A stretch of 64,000 nucleotides of DNA from JBLZUR01 sp048565625 (GCF_048565625.1 NZ_JBLZUR010000002.1:1736001-1800000), one strand, 5' to 3'. Counted from the stretch's first letter, positions 44,664 to 54,258 are shown. Program-made: numbers and translations. Notes: generated by a model not told the origin, from the sequence alone.

Positions 44664-45151
44664 TCCTCTTCCCCCTCTTCGCCGGCATCCATCAGGTTGA
44701 CCGGATGAGCCGGCTGCACGGTCGAGATCGCGTGCTTGTAGACGAGCTGGCTGAGGCCATCGCGGCGCAGCAGCATGCAGAACAGGTCGAAGGCGGCGAT
44801 CTCGCCCTGCAGCATCACGCCGTTGACCAGGAACATCGTCACCGGCTCGCGCTCGCGCTTCACGGCGCTGAGGAACACCTCCTGCAGCATCACCGGCTTG
44901 CGCGTTTCCACGAACGCCGCCTCAATCTCGGACAGGTCGAGCGGATGCGCCGGCATGACCGTGGAGATAGCGTGCTTGTAGATCAGCTGCGCCTGCCCGT
45001 CACGACGAAGCAGGACGGAGAAGTTGTCGAACCAGGTGATGATGCCCTGCAGCTTGACGCCCTTCACAAGGAACATCGTGACGGGTGTCTTCGACTTGCG
45101 GAGCGCGTTGAGGAAGATGTCCTGAAGGTTGTTGACCTTGGAGTCGGCCAT
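44660..45151 (-). CDS. hfq: RNA chaperone Hfq with two Sm domains in tandem
   Basis: Sm-like RNA chaperone of sRNA regulation. Most Hfq proteins have one domain and 70-100 residues; this has 163. Domain 1 (about 8-72): NNLQDIFLNALRKSKTPVTM, FLVKGVKLQG, YKHAIST at 58-64. Domain 2 (about 88-152): MLQEVFLSAVKREREPVTMF, LVNGVMLQG, YKHAIST at 138-144. Both keep the Sm1 and Sm2 motifs, so three chains could build a six-domain ring. The tail GEEGEED is acidic. Tandem Hfq has, I believe, been noted before in sphingomonads. The hfq-hflX order is common in proteobacteria. Confidence 0.95.
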   Translation of the reverse strand: MADSKVNNLQDIFLNALRKSKTPVTMFLVKGVKLQGIITWFDNFSVLLRRDGQAQLIYKHAISTVMPAHPLDLSEIEAAFVETRKPVMLQEVFLSAVKREREPVTMFLVNGVMLQGEIAAFDLFCMLLRRDGLSQLVYKHAISTVQPAHPVNLMDAGEEGEED

Positions 45152-45287
45152 ATCATGTCACCATTATTGGCGGATCGTCGTCCGCTTTGCGCCTTGCCGG
45201 CGTCGTGCCGCCCTCGCCCGCTCGGTGAGGATTGACAGCGCTTTTACCGCAACCTCCCTGTCGCGTCCATGAATTGCTGCACTGCGA

Positions 45288-46670
45288 TCATTCGTCTTCC
45301 GGCCGCCCTTCCGCGATACCGAGCGTCTTCAATTTGCGATGGAGGGCGGAACGCTCCATGCCGATGAAGGTGGCGGTGCGGGAGATGTTGCCGGAGAAGC
45401 GCCTGATCTGGACTCGTAGATATTCGCGCTCGAACGTCTCCCGCGCCTCGCGCAATGGCGTGCCCATGATCGACCGCGCGGCCGCCCCCGGCTCCAGCCG
45501 CGCCTGATCGTTCATCAGCTCGGCCGGCAGCAGGTCCGCGTCGATGGTCTGCAGCCGGTCGCCGGGTGCCAGGATGATCGTCCGCTCGATCATGTTGCGC
45601 AGCTGGCGGACATTGCCTGGCCAGTCATAGGTCTGCAGCGCGACCATCGCCTCGGCCGAGACCTCCGGCGTCTGCACCCCCCGGTCGCTGGCGTAGCGGG
45701 CGACGAAGTGGTTCACGAGCGGCGGGATGTCCTCGCGCCGTTCGGCCAGCGAGGGGAGATGCACGGGCACGACGTTCAGCCGGTAATAGAGGTCTTCCCG
45801 GAACCGCCCCGCCTCGATCTCGCCGGGCAACGAACGTGCCGTGGCGGAGATCACCCGCACGTCAACCTTCACCATCCGCTGCCCGCCCACGCGGGTGAAG
45901 CTCTGCTCGGTCAGGACGCGCAGGATCTTGCCCTGCGCGGTCAGCGGCATGTCCGCGATCTCGTCGAGGAACAGCGTGCCGCCATGCGCCCGCTCAAGCA
46001 GGCCGGGGCGAACGGTCTCCCCCTCCTCGCTCCCGAACAGCTCCTCCTCCACCCGGTCGGGCGTCATCCGCGCGGCGGACACCACCACGAAGGGTGCGCG
46101 CGCCCGCGTGCTCCACTGGTGGAGCAGGCGGGCGGCGACCTCCTTGCCGACGCCGTTCGGGCCGGTAATCATCACCCGGCTGCCGGTCGGTGCCACCCGC
46201 TTCAGCGTCGCGCGGATCGCGTTCAGCGCGGAGGACGTGCCGGTCAGGTCCTCCTCCTGCCCGATCTGCGCCTTCAGGCTGGCATTCTCCTGCCGCAGCC
46301 GCTCGGTCTCGGTCGCGCGGGAGACGAGATGGATCAGCGCCTCGGTCTCGAATGGCTTTTCGATGAACTCAACCGCGCCGCGCCGGATCGCGGCCACGGC
46401 AGTGTCGATATTACCGTGGCCGGAAAAGACGATGACCGGGAGGGTCGCGTCGCGCCGCTTGACCTCCTCCAGAAGGTCGAGCCCGTCGAGCCGCGATCCC
46501 TGCAGCCAGACGTCCAGCAGCAGCAGCGACGGCCGCCGCTCGCTCAAGGCCGCAAGCGTCTCGTCGCTGTTCGCCGCCGTCCGCGTCGTATAGCCTTCGT
46601 CTTCGAGAACGCCGGCGACCAGCTCGCGAATGTCGCGCTCGTCGTCGACGATCAGCACCTCAAGCGCCAT
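45288..46670 (-). CDS. ntrX: NtrX-type response regulator lacking GAFTGA
   Basis: Response regulator of 460 residues partnered with NtrY. Receiver domain 1-120 with phospho-Asp53 (LLLLDVWLQG) and Lys in FIEKPF. An AAA+ domain follows; its Walker A is a variant GPNGVGKE (170-177), Walker B TLFLDEIADMP. The L1 loop GAFTGA that contacts sigma-54 is absent: the place reads LFGSEEGETVRPG (211-223). It is therefore unlikely to activate sigma-54 directly. C-terminal Fis-type HTH: NISRTATFIGMERSALHRKL. One nucleotide separates it from ntrY. Confidence 0.93.
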   Translation of the reverse strand: MALEVLIVDDERDIRELVAGVLEDEGYTTRTAANSDETLAALSERRPSLLLLDVWLQGSRLDGLDLLEEVKRRDATLPVIVFSGHGNIDTAVAAIRRGAVEFIEKPFETEALIHLVSRATETERLRQENASLKAQIGQEEDLTGTSSALNAIRATLKRVAPTGSRVMITGPNGVGKEVAARLLHQWSTRARAPFVVVSAARMTPDRVEEELFGSEEGETVRPGLLERAHGGTLFLDEIADMPLTAQGKILRVLTEQSFTRVGGQRMVKVDVRVISATARSLPGEIEAGRFREDLYYRLNVVPVHLPSLAERREDIPPLVNHFVARYASDRGVQTPEVSAEAMVALQTYDWPGNVRQLRNMIERTIILAPGDRLQTIDADLLPAELMNDQARLEPGAAARSIMGTPLREARETFEREYLRVQIRRFSGNISRTATFIGMERSALHRKLKTLGIAEGRPEDE

Positions 46671-46671
46671 G

Positions 46672-48909
46672 TCAGCTCCTCACTCTCGCCAGCATCGCCG
46701 GCGTGTCTTCGTCTTCCTGTTCGTCGGCGATGCGCAGCCGTTCCAGCGCGGCACGATCGAAGGCCATGCGCACGATCGTCCCGCCCTCCGGCCGGTCGGC
46801 GAAGGTCAGCGTGCCGCAATGCTCCTCGACGATCTTGCGCACGATCGCGAGGCCTAGGCCGGTGCCCTTGGCCCGGGTCGTCATATACGGCTCGGTCAGC
46901 CGCTCGCGATCGGGCGGCAGGCCTATGCCGCTATCGGCGACCTCGATCACCAGCCGGCTCTCGGCATCGGACAGGTGCACCGTCACCGACTGCTCGCCCC
47001 CGCCCTTCTCCTCCACGGCCTCGACCGCGTTCTTGACGATGTTGGTCAGCGCCTGGCCGAGCTGACGGCGGTCGCAGATCATCGGCGGGATGCCCTCTTC
47101 CGCCTCGAAGCCGAAGGTGATGGCAGGATGCGCGACCTCGTGCAGGAACACCGTCTGGCGGGCGATGTCTGCCACCACCTCGGGTCGGAACACCGGCTTC
47201 GGCATCCGCGCGAAGGACGAGAACTCGTCCACCATGCGGCGCAGGTCGCCGACCTGTCGCACAATGGTCGATGTCAGCTGCTCGAAGATCGTGGGATCGC
47301 TCTGGATCTCCTTGCCGTAGCGGCGCTGGAGGCGTTCGGCGGCAAGCTGGATCGGCGTCAGCGGGTTCTTGATCTCATGGGCGATGCGCCGCGCGACGTC
47401 GGCCCAGGCGGCGCGACGCTGGTCGTTCAACTGCTGCGTGATGTCGTCGAAGGTGATGACATGCCCACCCGCCGTCTCGACGATCTTGGCGGCGAGAGTC
47501 CTGATCTCGCCCGCCACGGTGATCTGCACCACGGCATCGCGGGCGAGGCCATCGCCGATCAGCCCGTCGAGCTCGGGTGCGACGGCGGAGAGCGGCTCCC
47601 CCACCGGCGCCTGCGGCTCGGTGCCGAGGAAGGCCGCCGCCGACGAGTTCATCAGGCGCACGCGGCGGTCCTGATCCAACGAGATCACGCCGGCGCTGAC
47701 GCCCGAAAGCACCGCCTCGGTCAGCGCGCGGCGGGTTTCGAGAAGCGTGTTGGCCGACATCAGCGCGCCAGTCTGCTCGGCGAGGCGGCGGGTCATGCGA
47801 TTGAAGGCGGCGGCCAGCGTGCCGATCTCGTCGCGACTGGGCGGCGTCGAAACGCGCGCCGACAGGTCGCCCGCCGCGACCTTGCGCGCCGCCAGCGCCA
47901 ACTCGCCCACCGGGCGCACCAGCCGGTCGGCCACCACCAAAGCGATCCAGATCGCCGCCGCGACGATCAGCAGCGACACGAGGATCAGCGCCGCGTTGAA
48001 GCGCAGCTGCAGCAGCCGTGTACGGTCGAGGATCGAATTGTAGTCGTTCAGCGCCGCCCGCGCCCGCGACACCTGCGCCAGCACCAGCGGATCGACCTGA
48101 CGCGAGGCGTAGAGGTAAGCACGCGCCTGCGGGTCGAGCGCGATCACGCCTTCGACACGGTCGCGCGCCGTCGCGGTCTTCGCCGTACCGGCGGCGAGGT
48201 CGGCCAGCGCGCTGTTCGGCAGGCGCCGCTCCAACGGCCGCCGATCGAGATTGGCGCCGACAACGAGACGCCGCGCCCCGTCCTGGCCGATGGTGATGAT
48301 CGCCGCTTCGGAGAGGTTGCGATACGCCACCTGCCGCGCGAAGGCGGCGCTAAACCGGGGATCGTCGACGCTGACGCTGATCAGGGCGTTGGCGACGTCC
48401 GTCCCCATCGCGACGATATCGGCGCTCAGCCGCTGCCGGTTCTCCTCGACATAGGCCTGCGCCACGCGATCCGAGTTGATGAGCACGGTGCGCGCGCGAT
48501 CCGAGAACCAGAACTCGACGCCGTATTGGAACAGCAGCGAGGCGAAGATCACGACGAGCAGCGTCGGCACGCTGGCGATGACCGAGAAGGTCGCCACCAG
48601 CCGGACGCGGAGCCGCCCCGTCCCGCCGGCATCCCGCGCGCGCTTCACCGCGACCCGCCGCGCCACCAGCACCATCAGCGCCATCAGCGGCACGAGATTG
48701 GCGACAAGCAGCAGCGCGACGAGCGGCGGTGTCAGCAGCCGCTGCTGCCCACCCGTCCCCGCGACGATGAAATAGGTCGCTACGGACATGCCGACCGCGA
48801 GCAGCAAGGTGCCGATCTCGATCGCGGGCATCAGCCGAGTGCGTCCGGCGAGCAGGACGGCTGCACGACGGGTCTCGCGGACGGGACCGTATTCCTCGAC
48901 CGAAGTCAT
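46672..48909 (-). CDS. ntrY: NtrY-type nitrogen sensor histidine kinase
   Basis: Membrane sensor kinase of 745 residues. Three or more N-terminal TM segments (about 30-52, 60-82, 100-125), an extracytoplasmic domain, a further TM (about 300-322), HAMP (RLVRPVGELALAARKVAAGD), PAS (GVISLDQDRRVRLMNSSA), H-box IAHEIKNPLTPIQLAAERLQ, N-box LTNIVKNAVEAVEEKGG, and GTGLGLAIVRKIVEEH. The frame is open to 49038 but overlaps ntrC there, so I use the ATG at 48909 (MTSVEEYGP). It senses nitrogen or redox status in other alphaproteobacteria and pairs with NtrX. Confidence 0.93.
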   Translation of the reverse strand: MTSVEEYGPVRETRRAAVLLAGRTRLMPAIEIGTLLLAVGMSVATYFIVAGTGGQQRLLTPPLVALLLVANLVPLMALMVLVARRVAVKRARDAGGTGRLRVRLVATFSVIASVPTLLVVIFASLLFQYGVEFWFSDRARTVLINSDRVAQAYVEENRQRLSADIVAMGTDVANALISVSVDDPRFSAAFARQVAYRNLSEAAIITIGQDGARRLVVGANLDRRPLERRLPNSALADLAAGTAKTATARDRVEGVIALDPQARAYLYASRQVDPLVLAQVSRARAALNDYNSILDRTRLLQLRFNAALILVSLLIVAAAIWIALVVADRLVRPVGELALAARKVAAGDLSARVSTPPSRDEIGTLAAAFNRMTRRLAEQTGALMSANTLLETRRALTEAVLSGVSAGVISLDQDRRVRLMNSSAAAFLGTEPQAPVGEPLSAVAPELDGLIGDGLARDAVVQITVAGEIRTLAAKIVETAGGHVITFDDITQQLNDQRRAAWADVARRIAHEIKNPLTPIQLAAERLQRRYGKEIQSDPTIFEQLTSTIVRQVGDLRRMVDEFSSFARMPKPVFRPEVVADIARQTVFLHEVAHPAITFGFEAEEGIPPMICDRRQLGQALTNIVKNAVEAVEEKGGGEQSVTVHLSDAESRLVIEVADSGIGLPPDRERLTEPYMTTRAKGTGLGLAIVRKIVEEHCGTLTFADRPEGGTIVRMAFDRAALERLRIADEQEDEDTPAMLARVRS

Positions 48910-49006
48910 CGTGGCGATGTTATCACAGAATTGTTGCGTTGAAAGCACAGGGCTGGACCGCGCGGTGAAGCGTGCCGCCGCTGCGTCGAGTGTAGATGCT
49001 TGTTCC

Positions 49007-50449
49007 TCAGCCGCGCCGTGTATCCGCGACGTCGACACCCCGCTCGGTCAACTTCTTCCGGAGCGTGTTGCGGTTGATGCCGAGGAGCTTGGCCGCACGC
49101 AGTTGGTTGCCGCGTACCGCCGCAAGCGTCACGCGCAGCAACGGCCGCTCCACCTCGCCGAGGATGCGATCGAACAGTCCGTCCGGGGGCAGCCGATCAC
49201 CATGCTCCTCGAACTGGCGGAGAAGATGCGCCTCGATCATCTCGGAGAAAGTAAGGACCCGGCCTTCGGCGTCCGCGCCAGCCTCCTGCACACCGCCAAG
49301 CTGGTGTTCGACGATCGCCGCGCCGATCACCTCCTCGCGAGTCAGCACCGCTAGCCGCCGCATCAAATTCTCGAGCTCGCGAACATTGCCGGGCCAGGAG
49401 TAGCGCATCAGATGTTCGATCGCGGCCGGGTCCAGCGACTTGCGCGGCAGCCCGCTCTCCACCGCCCGGTCGAGGAAATGGCGCGCGAGGTCGCCGATGT
49501 CGTGCCCGCGCTGGCGGAGCGCCGGAATGCGGATCGGCACGACATTCAGCCGGTAATAGAGGTCTTCGCGGAACGCCTTCTCCGCGATGAGCGCGGGCAG
49601 GTCCTTGTGCGTGGCAGCGATGATGCGAACATCGGCCTGGATCGACCGCGCCCCGCCAACGGTGGTGAACTCACCAGCCTGCAGAACGCGCAGCAGCCGG
49701 GTCTGCGCCTCCAGCGGCATGTCGCCGATTTCGTCGAGGAACAGGGTGCCGCCCTGGGCCTGCTCGAACCGCCCGGCGGTCCGCGCCTGCGCGCCGGTGA
49801 ACGCGCCGCGTTCATGGCCGAACAGCTCGGATTCGATCAGCTCGCGGGGGATGGCGGCCATGTTGATGGCGACGAAGGGCTTGTCGCGCCGGGGCCCGAG
49901 ATCGTGGACGGCGCGGGCAACGAGCTCCTTGCCAGTCCCGGATTCTCCGAGAATCAGCACGGTGAGGTCGTTGCCCACCACCCGCGCGATCGTGCGGTAC
50001 ACCTCCTGCATCGGCGGGGAGCGACCGATCAGCGGAAGATCGTCCTCGACGCGCGATGGCGTCGTGTCCGTGGCCGCCCGTCCCCGGCGAAGCGCGGCAT
50101 CAACCGCCCGCGCCAGTTCCTCAAGGTCAAACGGCTTCGGCAGATATTCGAACGCGCCCTGCTCGGTCGCGCGCACCGCCGTCGCCAGCGTGTTCTGCGC
50201 GGACAAAACGATCACGGGCAGGCCGGGGCAGGCGCTGATCAGCTCTGGCACGGTGTCCAACCCGTTGCCGTCGGGCAGCACCACGTCGGTGATCAGCACG
50301 TCCGGCATACCTACCGCCATCGCGCGCTTGCGCTCGGCCAGCGAACCGGCTGTCTCCACGAGGTGCCCACGCCGGCGCAGCGCCTCCCGCACCACGGTGC
50401 GGATCGCGGCATCGTCATCGACCACGAGGATACGTCCGGCCGCTGTCAT
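49007..50449 (-). CDS. ntrC: Nitrogen regulation response regulator NtrC
   Basis: Sigma-54-dependent activator of 480 residues. Receiver with phospho-Asp near 55 (VLITDVVLPDG) and KPF; AAA+ domain with Walker A GESGTGKELVARA, the L1 loop ELFGHERGAFTGA (215-220), Walker B TLFLDEIGDMP and RYSWPGNVRELENL; C-terminal HTH NQLRAAKLLGINRNTLRKKL. It activates nitrogen-assimilation genes with RpoN when phosphorylated by NtrB. Its start overlaps the ntrB stop by 4 nt; ntrY starts about 100 nt downstream. No glnA or glnK in the window. Confidence 0.96.
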   Translation of the reverse strand: MTAAGRILVVDDDAAIRTVVREALRRRGHLVETAGSLAERKRAMAVGMPDVLITDVVLPDGNGLDTVPELISACPGLPVIVLSAQNTLATAVRATEQGAFEYLPKPFDLEELARAVDAALRRGRAATDTTPSRVEDDLPLIGRSPPMQEVYRTIARVVGNDLTVLILGESGTGKELVARAVHDLGPRRDKPFVAINMAAIPRELIESELFGHERGAFTGAQARTAGRFEQAQGGTLFLDEIGDMPLEAQTRLLRVLQAGEFTTVGGARSIQADVRIIAATHKDLPALIAEKAFREDLYYRLNVVPIRIPALRQRGHDIGDLARHFLDRAVESGLPRKSLDPAAIEHLMRYSWPGNVRELENLMRRLAVLTREEVIGAAIVEHQLGGVQEAGADAEGRVLTFSEMIEAHLLRQFEEHGDRLPPDGLFDRILGEVERPLLRVTLAAVRGNQLRAAKLLGINRNTLRKKLTERGVDVADTRRG

Positions 50450-51552
50450 TTCTTTCCCCCAACTCTCGGCAACAACACGCGGAACACCGTGCGCGGCGGC
50501 CGCCCTTCGCGCGCGTATTCGACCATGCCACCCTGATCAGTCATCAGCTTGTCGACAAGGGCGAGACCCAGCCCACCGCCCGACCGCTTGGTGGTGACGA
50601 ACGGGTCGAACATGTGCTGCGCCAGATCGGCCGGCGCGCCCGGCCCCTCGTCGATCACGCAGACCTCGATCGGCAGCACGCGGCGATCGCGGCTCCCCTT
50701 CGCCAGCGCAACGCCGTGGCGATAGGCGGTGGTAAGCGTGACGACGCCGCCCGCCTCCCCCATCGCCTCGACCGCATTCTTGATGAGGTTGAGGAACACC
50801 TGGATCAGCGAATCGCGGTGGCCGAGCACCGCCGGCAGCGATGGGTCGTAAAGCTCGCGGATCACGACATCCCGCGCAAAGCCCCGGCTGGCGACGTCGC
50901 GGACATGGCCCAGGATGGCGTGGATGTTCTGCGGCTCGACGGTAACCGGTCGCGTATCGGTGAACCCCTCCATCCGGTCGATCAGCGCGGCGATGCGATC
51001 CACCTCGTCGCGGATCAGCCGGGTCAGATCGGCGGAGTCGGCGTCGGCCGTCGCCTCCAGCAGCTGCGCCGCCCCGCGGATGCCGGAAAGCGGGTTCTTG
51101 ATCTCATGCGCCAGCATCGCGGCGGCACCCACCGCGCTCTTCATCCCGCCCTCCCGCTCCAATCGGCGCGAAGCGAGGTGCGACGGCGCGCGGCCGTGGA
51201 TGGTCACGGCGCGCCAGCCCGGCCGGTCCGGCAAGGGCGCCACCATCACATCGGCCTGCTTCTCGCGCCCGTCCGGCAGGCTGATGTCGAGATCATAGGC
51301 CGTGAACGGCGCGTCATTGGAAACGGCGTCCAGCGGATGCCCGATCACCTCGGCGATGCTCCGGCCGATCACCGCGCTCCGCCCAAGGTTGAGCAGCGAC
51401 TCCGCCGCGACATTGGCATCTGTCACAAGGCCAACCGCGTCGATCACCAGCACCGGCGTCGGCAGCGCGAACAGCACCTCCGCGGGTGCCACCACGCTCG
51501 CGCGCGCGGCCGCCCTGCCGAAGCGGATCAGGCCGCTGCCCGGGAGAGCCAA
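50446..51552 (-). CDS. ntrB: Nitrogen regulation sensor kinase NtrB
   Basis: Cytoplasmic histidine kinase of 368 residues that phosphorylates NtrC under PII control. PAS domain at about 25-95 (LPTPVLVIDAVGLVTDANVA); H-box AAAMLAHEIKNPLSGIRGAA; N-box IQVFLNLIKNAVEAMGEAGG; G boxes VIDEGPGAPADL and KRSGGGLGLALVDKLMTDQG. The 5' end overlaps dusB by 25 nt and the 3' end overlaps ntrC by 4 nt, so dusB-ntrB-ntrC is one unit as in other alphaproteobacteria. Confidence 0.95.
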   Translation of the reverse strand: MALPGSGLIRFGRAAARASVVAPAEVLFALPTPVLVIDAVGLVTDANVAAESLLNLGRSAVIGRSIAEVIGHPLDAVSNDAPFTAYDLDISLPDGREKQADVMVAPLPDRPGWRAVTIHGRAPSHLASRRLEREGGMKSAVGAAAMLAHEIKNPLSGIRGAAQLLEATADADSADLTRLIRDEVDRIAALIDRMEGFTDTRPVTVEPQNIHAILGHVRDVASRGFARDVVIRELYDPSLPAVLGHRDSLIQVFLNLIKNAVEAMGEAGGVVTLTTAYRHGVALAKGSRDRRVLPIEVCVIDEGPGAPADLAQHMFDPFVTTKRSGGGLGLALVDKLMTDQGGMVEYAREGRPPRTVFRVLLPRVGGKK

Positions 51553-52526
51553 GGTGCGAAGAATTCGGCGAGCGCGCGGCGGACCTCGTCCGGATCGGTG
51601 TAGCGCATCACGCTGTTCCGGAAATCGGCCGATCCGGGCAGGCCCTTGGTGTACCAGCCGAGATGCTTGCGCGCCATGCTGACGCCCGTGAACTCGCCAT
51701 AATGCTCAAGCATCATGTCATAATGCTCGGTAATCAGGGCATAAAGCTGATCGGTCGAGGGATCCTCGCCCGGCGCCTTGCCCTGGAAGTGGCGCATGAC
51801 CTGTGCGAGCAGCCACGGCCGGCCATAGGCACCGCGCCCGATCATCACCCCGTCCGCGCCCGATTGCGCGAGCGCAGTCTCGGCATCCTCGATCGAGCAG
51901 ATGTCCCCGTTGACGATCACCGGCACCGACACCGCCGCCTTCACCTTGGCGATGAACGCCCAGTCGGCCGATCCCTTGTACATCTGGTTGCGGGTGCGGC
52001 CGTGAACGGTGATCATCCGGACGCCGAGATCCTCAGCAATGCGGGCGAGTTCGGGCGCGTTTAGGCTGACGTGATCCCAGCCCATCCGCATCTTCAACGT
52101 GACGGGCACCTTCACCGCCCCGACCGTCGCCTTGATGAGCGCCGCGGCGTGGACGAGGTCGCGCATCAGCGCCGAGCCCGCATCGCCGTTCGTCACCTTG
52201 CGCACGGGGCAGCCCATGTTGATGTCGATGATCGCCGCCCCGCGATCCTCGCTCAGCTTCGCCGCCTCGGCCATCTCGGCGGGGGTGCAGCCGACCAGCT
52301 GCATCGACACCGGGTCCTCGATCGGGTCCCATGCCGCCTTCTGCAGCGACTGGCGCGTCTCGCGGATCGCGGCGGCGCTCGCCACCATCTCGGTGACGTT
52401 CAGGCCGGAGCCATAGCGGCGGACGATGCGGCGGAACGGCAGGTCGGTGACGCCGGTCATCGGCGCCAGGATCACCGGCGTGTCGATCCGCACCGGGCCG
52501 ATCTGGATGGGGGCGAGCATGGTCAT
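51528..52526 (-). CDS. dusB: tRNA-dihydrouridine synthase
   Basis: FMN-dependent enzyme of 332 residues reducing uridines in tRNA. TIM barrel with PVILAPMTGVTDLPFRRI, AAIIDINMGCPVRKVTNGDA (catalytic Cys in NMGCP), VTLKMRMGWDH, ITVHGRTRNQMYKGSADW, VPVIVNGDICS and VMIGRGAYGRPWLL. The gene is also called nifR3 in this setting. The start could be ATG 52526 or 52520; both have weak ribosome binding sites, and further upstream starts run into the divergent ispDF promoter region. Confidence 0.95.
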   Translation of the reverse strand: MTMLAPIQIGPVRIDTPVILAPMTGVTDLPFRRIVRRYGSGLNVTEMVASAAAIRETRQSLQKAAWDPIEDPVSMQLVGCTPAEMAEAAKLSEDRGAAIIDINMGCPVRKVTNGDAGSALMRDLVHAAALIKATVGAVKVPVTLKMRMGWDHVSLNAPELARIAEDLGVRMITVHGRTRNQMYKGSADWAFIAKVKAAVSVPVIVNGDICSIEDAETALAQSGADGVMIGRGAYGRPWLLAQVMRHFQGKAPGEDPSTDQLYALITEHYDMMLEHYGEFTGVSMARKHLGWYTKGLPGSADFRNSVMRYTDPDEVRRALAEFFAPWLSRAAA

Positions 52527-52606
52527 GGATTTTGCCTGAAAAACAGGCATCTCCGTACAGCCAATCGCTCTGGCGGGCAAGGCGAGGCTCGGCTAAGCGC
52601 CGGGAC

Positions 52607-53743
52607 ATGCTCTGCCACGCCATCCTGGTCGCCGCCGGCTCGGGCAGCCGCGCGGGCGGCAGCGTTCCCAAGCAATATGTCGAGATCGGCGGAAAGTCCG
52701 TGCTCGCTCGCGCCTACGATGCCCTTCGCGCCCATCCGGCGGTCGGGGAGATCGTCGTCGCGATCGGCAAGGGGCAGGAGGAACTGGCCGCGCGCGCACT
52801 CGGTGCGGACAGGCCAGCGCGGATCGTCGAGGGTGGCGCAACGAGGCGGGAGTCAGTCGCGGCGGGAATGGCAGCACTGCCGGATGGCGACGTCGTCCTC
52901 GTCCACGATGCCGCGCGCCCCTTCCTCCCCGCCTCGGTGTTCGACCGGCTCCTGAGCGCTCTGGCCCAGGCGGACGGCGCGGTCCCGGTCCTGCCCGTCG
53001 CCGACACGCTCGTCACGGCCGGAGACGCGCTCGGCGAAGTGGTCGATCGCGACGGCCTGCGTCGGGTGCAAACCCCGCAGGGGTTCCGCCTCGCCGTCCT
53101 CCGCGCCGCGCATGAGGGCTGGACCGGGCCGGAGCCGACCGACGATGCGCAGATGGCCCGTGCCGCCGGCTTCAACGTCTTCACCATCGCCGGCGACCCG
53201 CGCCTCGACAAGATCACAGCACCCGCCGATTTCGCGCTTGCGGAGGGACGTTTGAACAGGATCACCCGCACCGGCCTCGGCTACGACGTCCACGCCTTCG
53301 CGGAGGGCGACCATGTCTGGATGGGCGGCGTGAAGGTCCCGCACAGCCACAGCCTCGCCGGCCATTCCGATGCCGACGTGGCACTCCACGCCCTCACCGA
53401 CGCCCTGCTCGGCGCGATCGGCGACGGCGATATCGGCGCGCATTTCCCGCCCAGCGATCCGCAGTGGAAGGGTGCGTCCTCCGACCGCTTCCTCATCCAC
53501 GCCCGTGATCTGGTGCGCCGATCGGGCGGGCGGATCGATCATGTCGATGTCACGATCATCTGCGAGGCACCCAAGGTGCGCCCACATGCCGATGCGATGC
53601 GTTCCCGGATCGGAGAATTGCTGGAGCTGCCGTTGAATCGCGTGAGCATCAAGGCGACGACGACCGAGGGCTTGGGCTTCACCGGCCGTCGCGAGGGCAT
53701 CGCCGCGCAGGCGATCGCCACCGTCAGCAGTTGGGAGGAATGA
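52607..53743 (+). CDS. ispDF: Bifunctional IspD/IspF isoprenoid enzyme
   Basis: Fusion of two enzymes of the methylerythritol phosphate pathway, 378 residues. IspD (about 1-215): CHAILVAAGSGSRAGGSVPK, VLVHDAARPFLP, VQTPQGFRL. IspF (about 219-378): TGLGYDVHAFAEGDHVWMGG with the zinc ligands Asp and His in DVHAF, SHSLAGHSDADVALHALTDA, IGAHFPPSD, KATTTEGLGFTGRREGIAAQ. The fusion is common in alphaproteobacteria. The ATG at 52607 begins the IspD fold; the frame upstream is weak. Next gene overlaps its stop (ATGA). Confidence 0.96.
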   Translation: MLCHAILVAAGSGSRAGGSVPKQYVEIGGKSVLARAYDALRAHPAVGEIVVAIGKGQEELAARALGADRPARIVEGGATRRESVAAGMAALPDGDVVLVHDAARPFLPASVFDRLLSALAQADGAVPVLPVADTLVTAGDALGEVVDRDGLRRVQTPQGFRLAVLRAAHEGWTGPEPTDDAQMARAAGFNVFTIAGDPRLDKITAPADFALAEGRLNRITRTGLGYDVHAFAEGDHVWMGGVKVPHSHSLAGHSDADVALHALTDALLGAIGDGDIGAHFPPSDPQWKGASSDRFLIHARDLVRRSGGRIDHVDVTIICEAPKVRPHADAMRSRIGELLELPLNRVSIKATTTEGLGFTGRREGIAAQAIATVSSWEE

Positions 53744-54258
53744 TGATCCGCAACGCCGCCACTTCGCTCGCTCTCGCCGCCCTGTTCGTCGCACAGGCGG
53801 CGTCCGCCGCGACTTCCACCGCGCCCTGCCTCGACCGGAAGCAGGCAGAGGATCTGGTGACCTTCTCCCTCCCCGTGCTTGTGGATGGCGTGGCGGAGCG
53901 GTGCCGCGCTACCCTGTCCACCTCCGCCTTCCTGCTGCGCGGCGATCCGGGCGCGCGCTATGCGGCGGACGCCGACGCCGCATGGCCTGCCGCGCAAGGC
54001 ACGCTGACCCGCCTCTTCGGCAACATCACCAGCGGCTTCCTGACCGAGGAGATTCAGCGCACCGTTCTCGAACAGGCGGTCACCGCCGCGCTCGTCAGCA
54101 AGGTCGCGGTCAAGGATTGCGCAACGATCGATCGCGCGCTCACCGCGCTCGCCCCGCTCCCCGGCCGCAACGTCGCGCAAACCGTGGTGATCGCCTACGA
54201 CCTGTTCAGCCGTTCCCGCGACGATCTCCCGTTCAAGCTCTGCGAAGTCGCCCAATGA
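53740..54258 (+). CDS. Hypothetical secreted protein
   Basis: A 172-residue protein with a signal peptide (MMIRNAATSLALAALFVAQAASA). The mature part is helical and has four Cys residues, near residues 30, 55, 129 and 167 (APCLDRKQ, AERCRAT, VKDCATI, FKLCEVAQ), possibly two disulphides. I recognise no family. Strong GGGAGG site upstream; the first ATG overlaps the ispDF TGA, a second ATG follows directly. Its stop overlaps the pncC start, so it is tied into the ispDF-pncC operon. Confidence 0.8.
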   Translation: MMIRNAATSLALAALFVAQAASAATSTAPCLDRKQAEDLVTFSLPVLVDGVAERCRATLSTSAFLLRGDPGARYAADADAAWPAAQGTLTRLFGNITSGFLTEEIQRTVLEQAVTAALVSKVAVKDCATIDRALTALAPLPGRNVAQTVVIAYDLFSRSRDDLPFKLCEVAQ

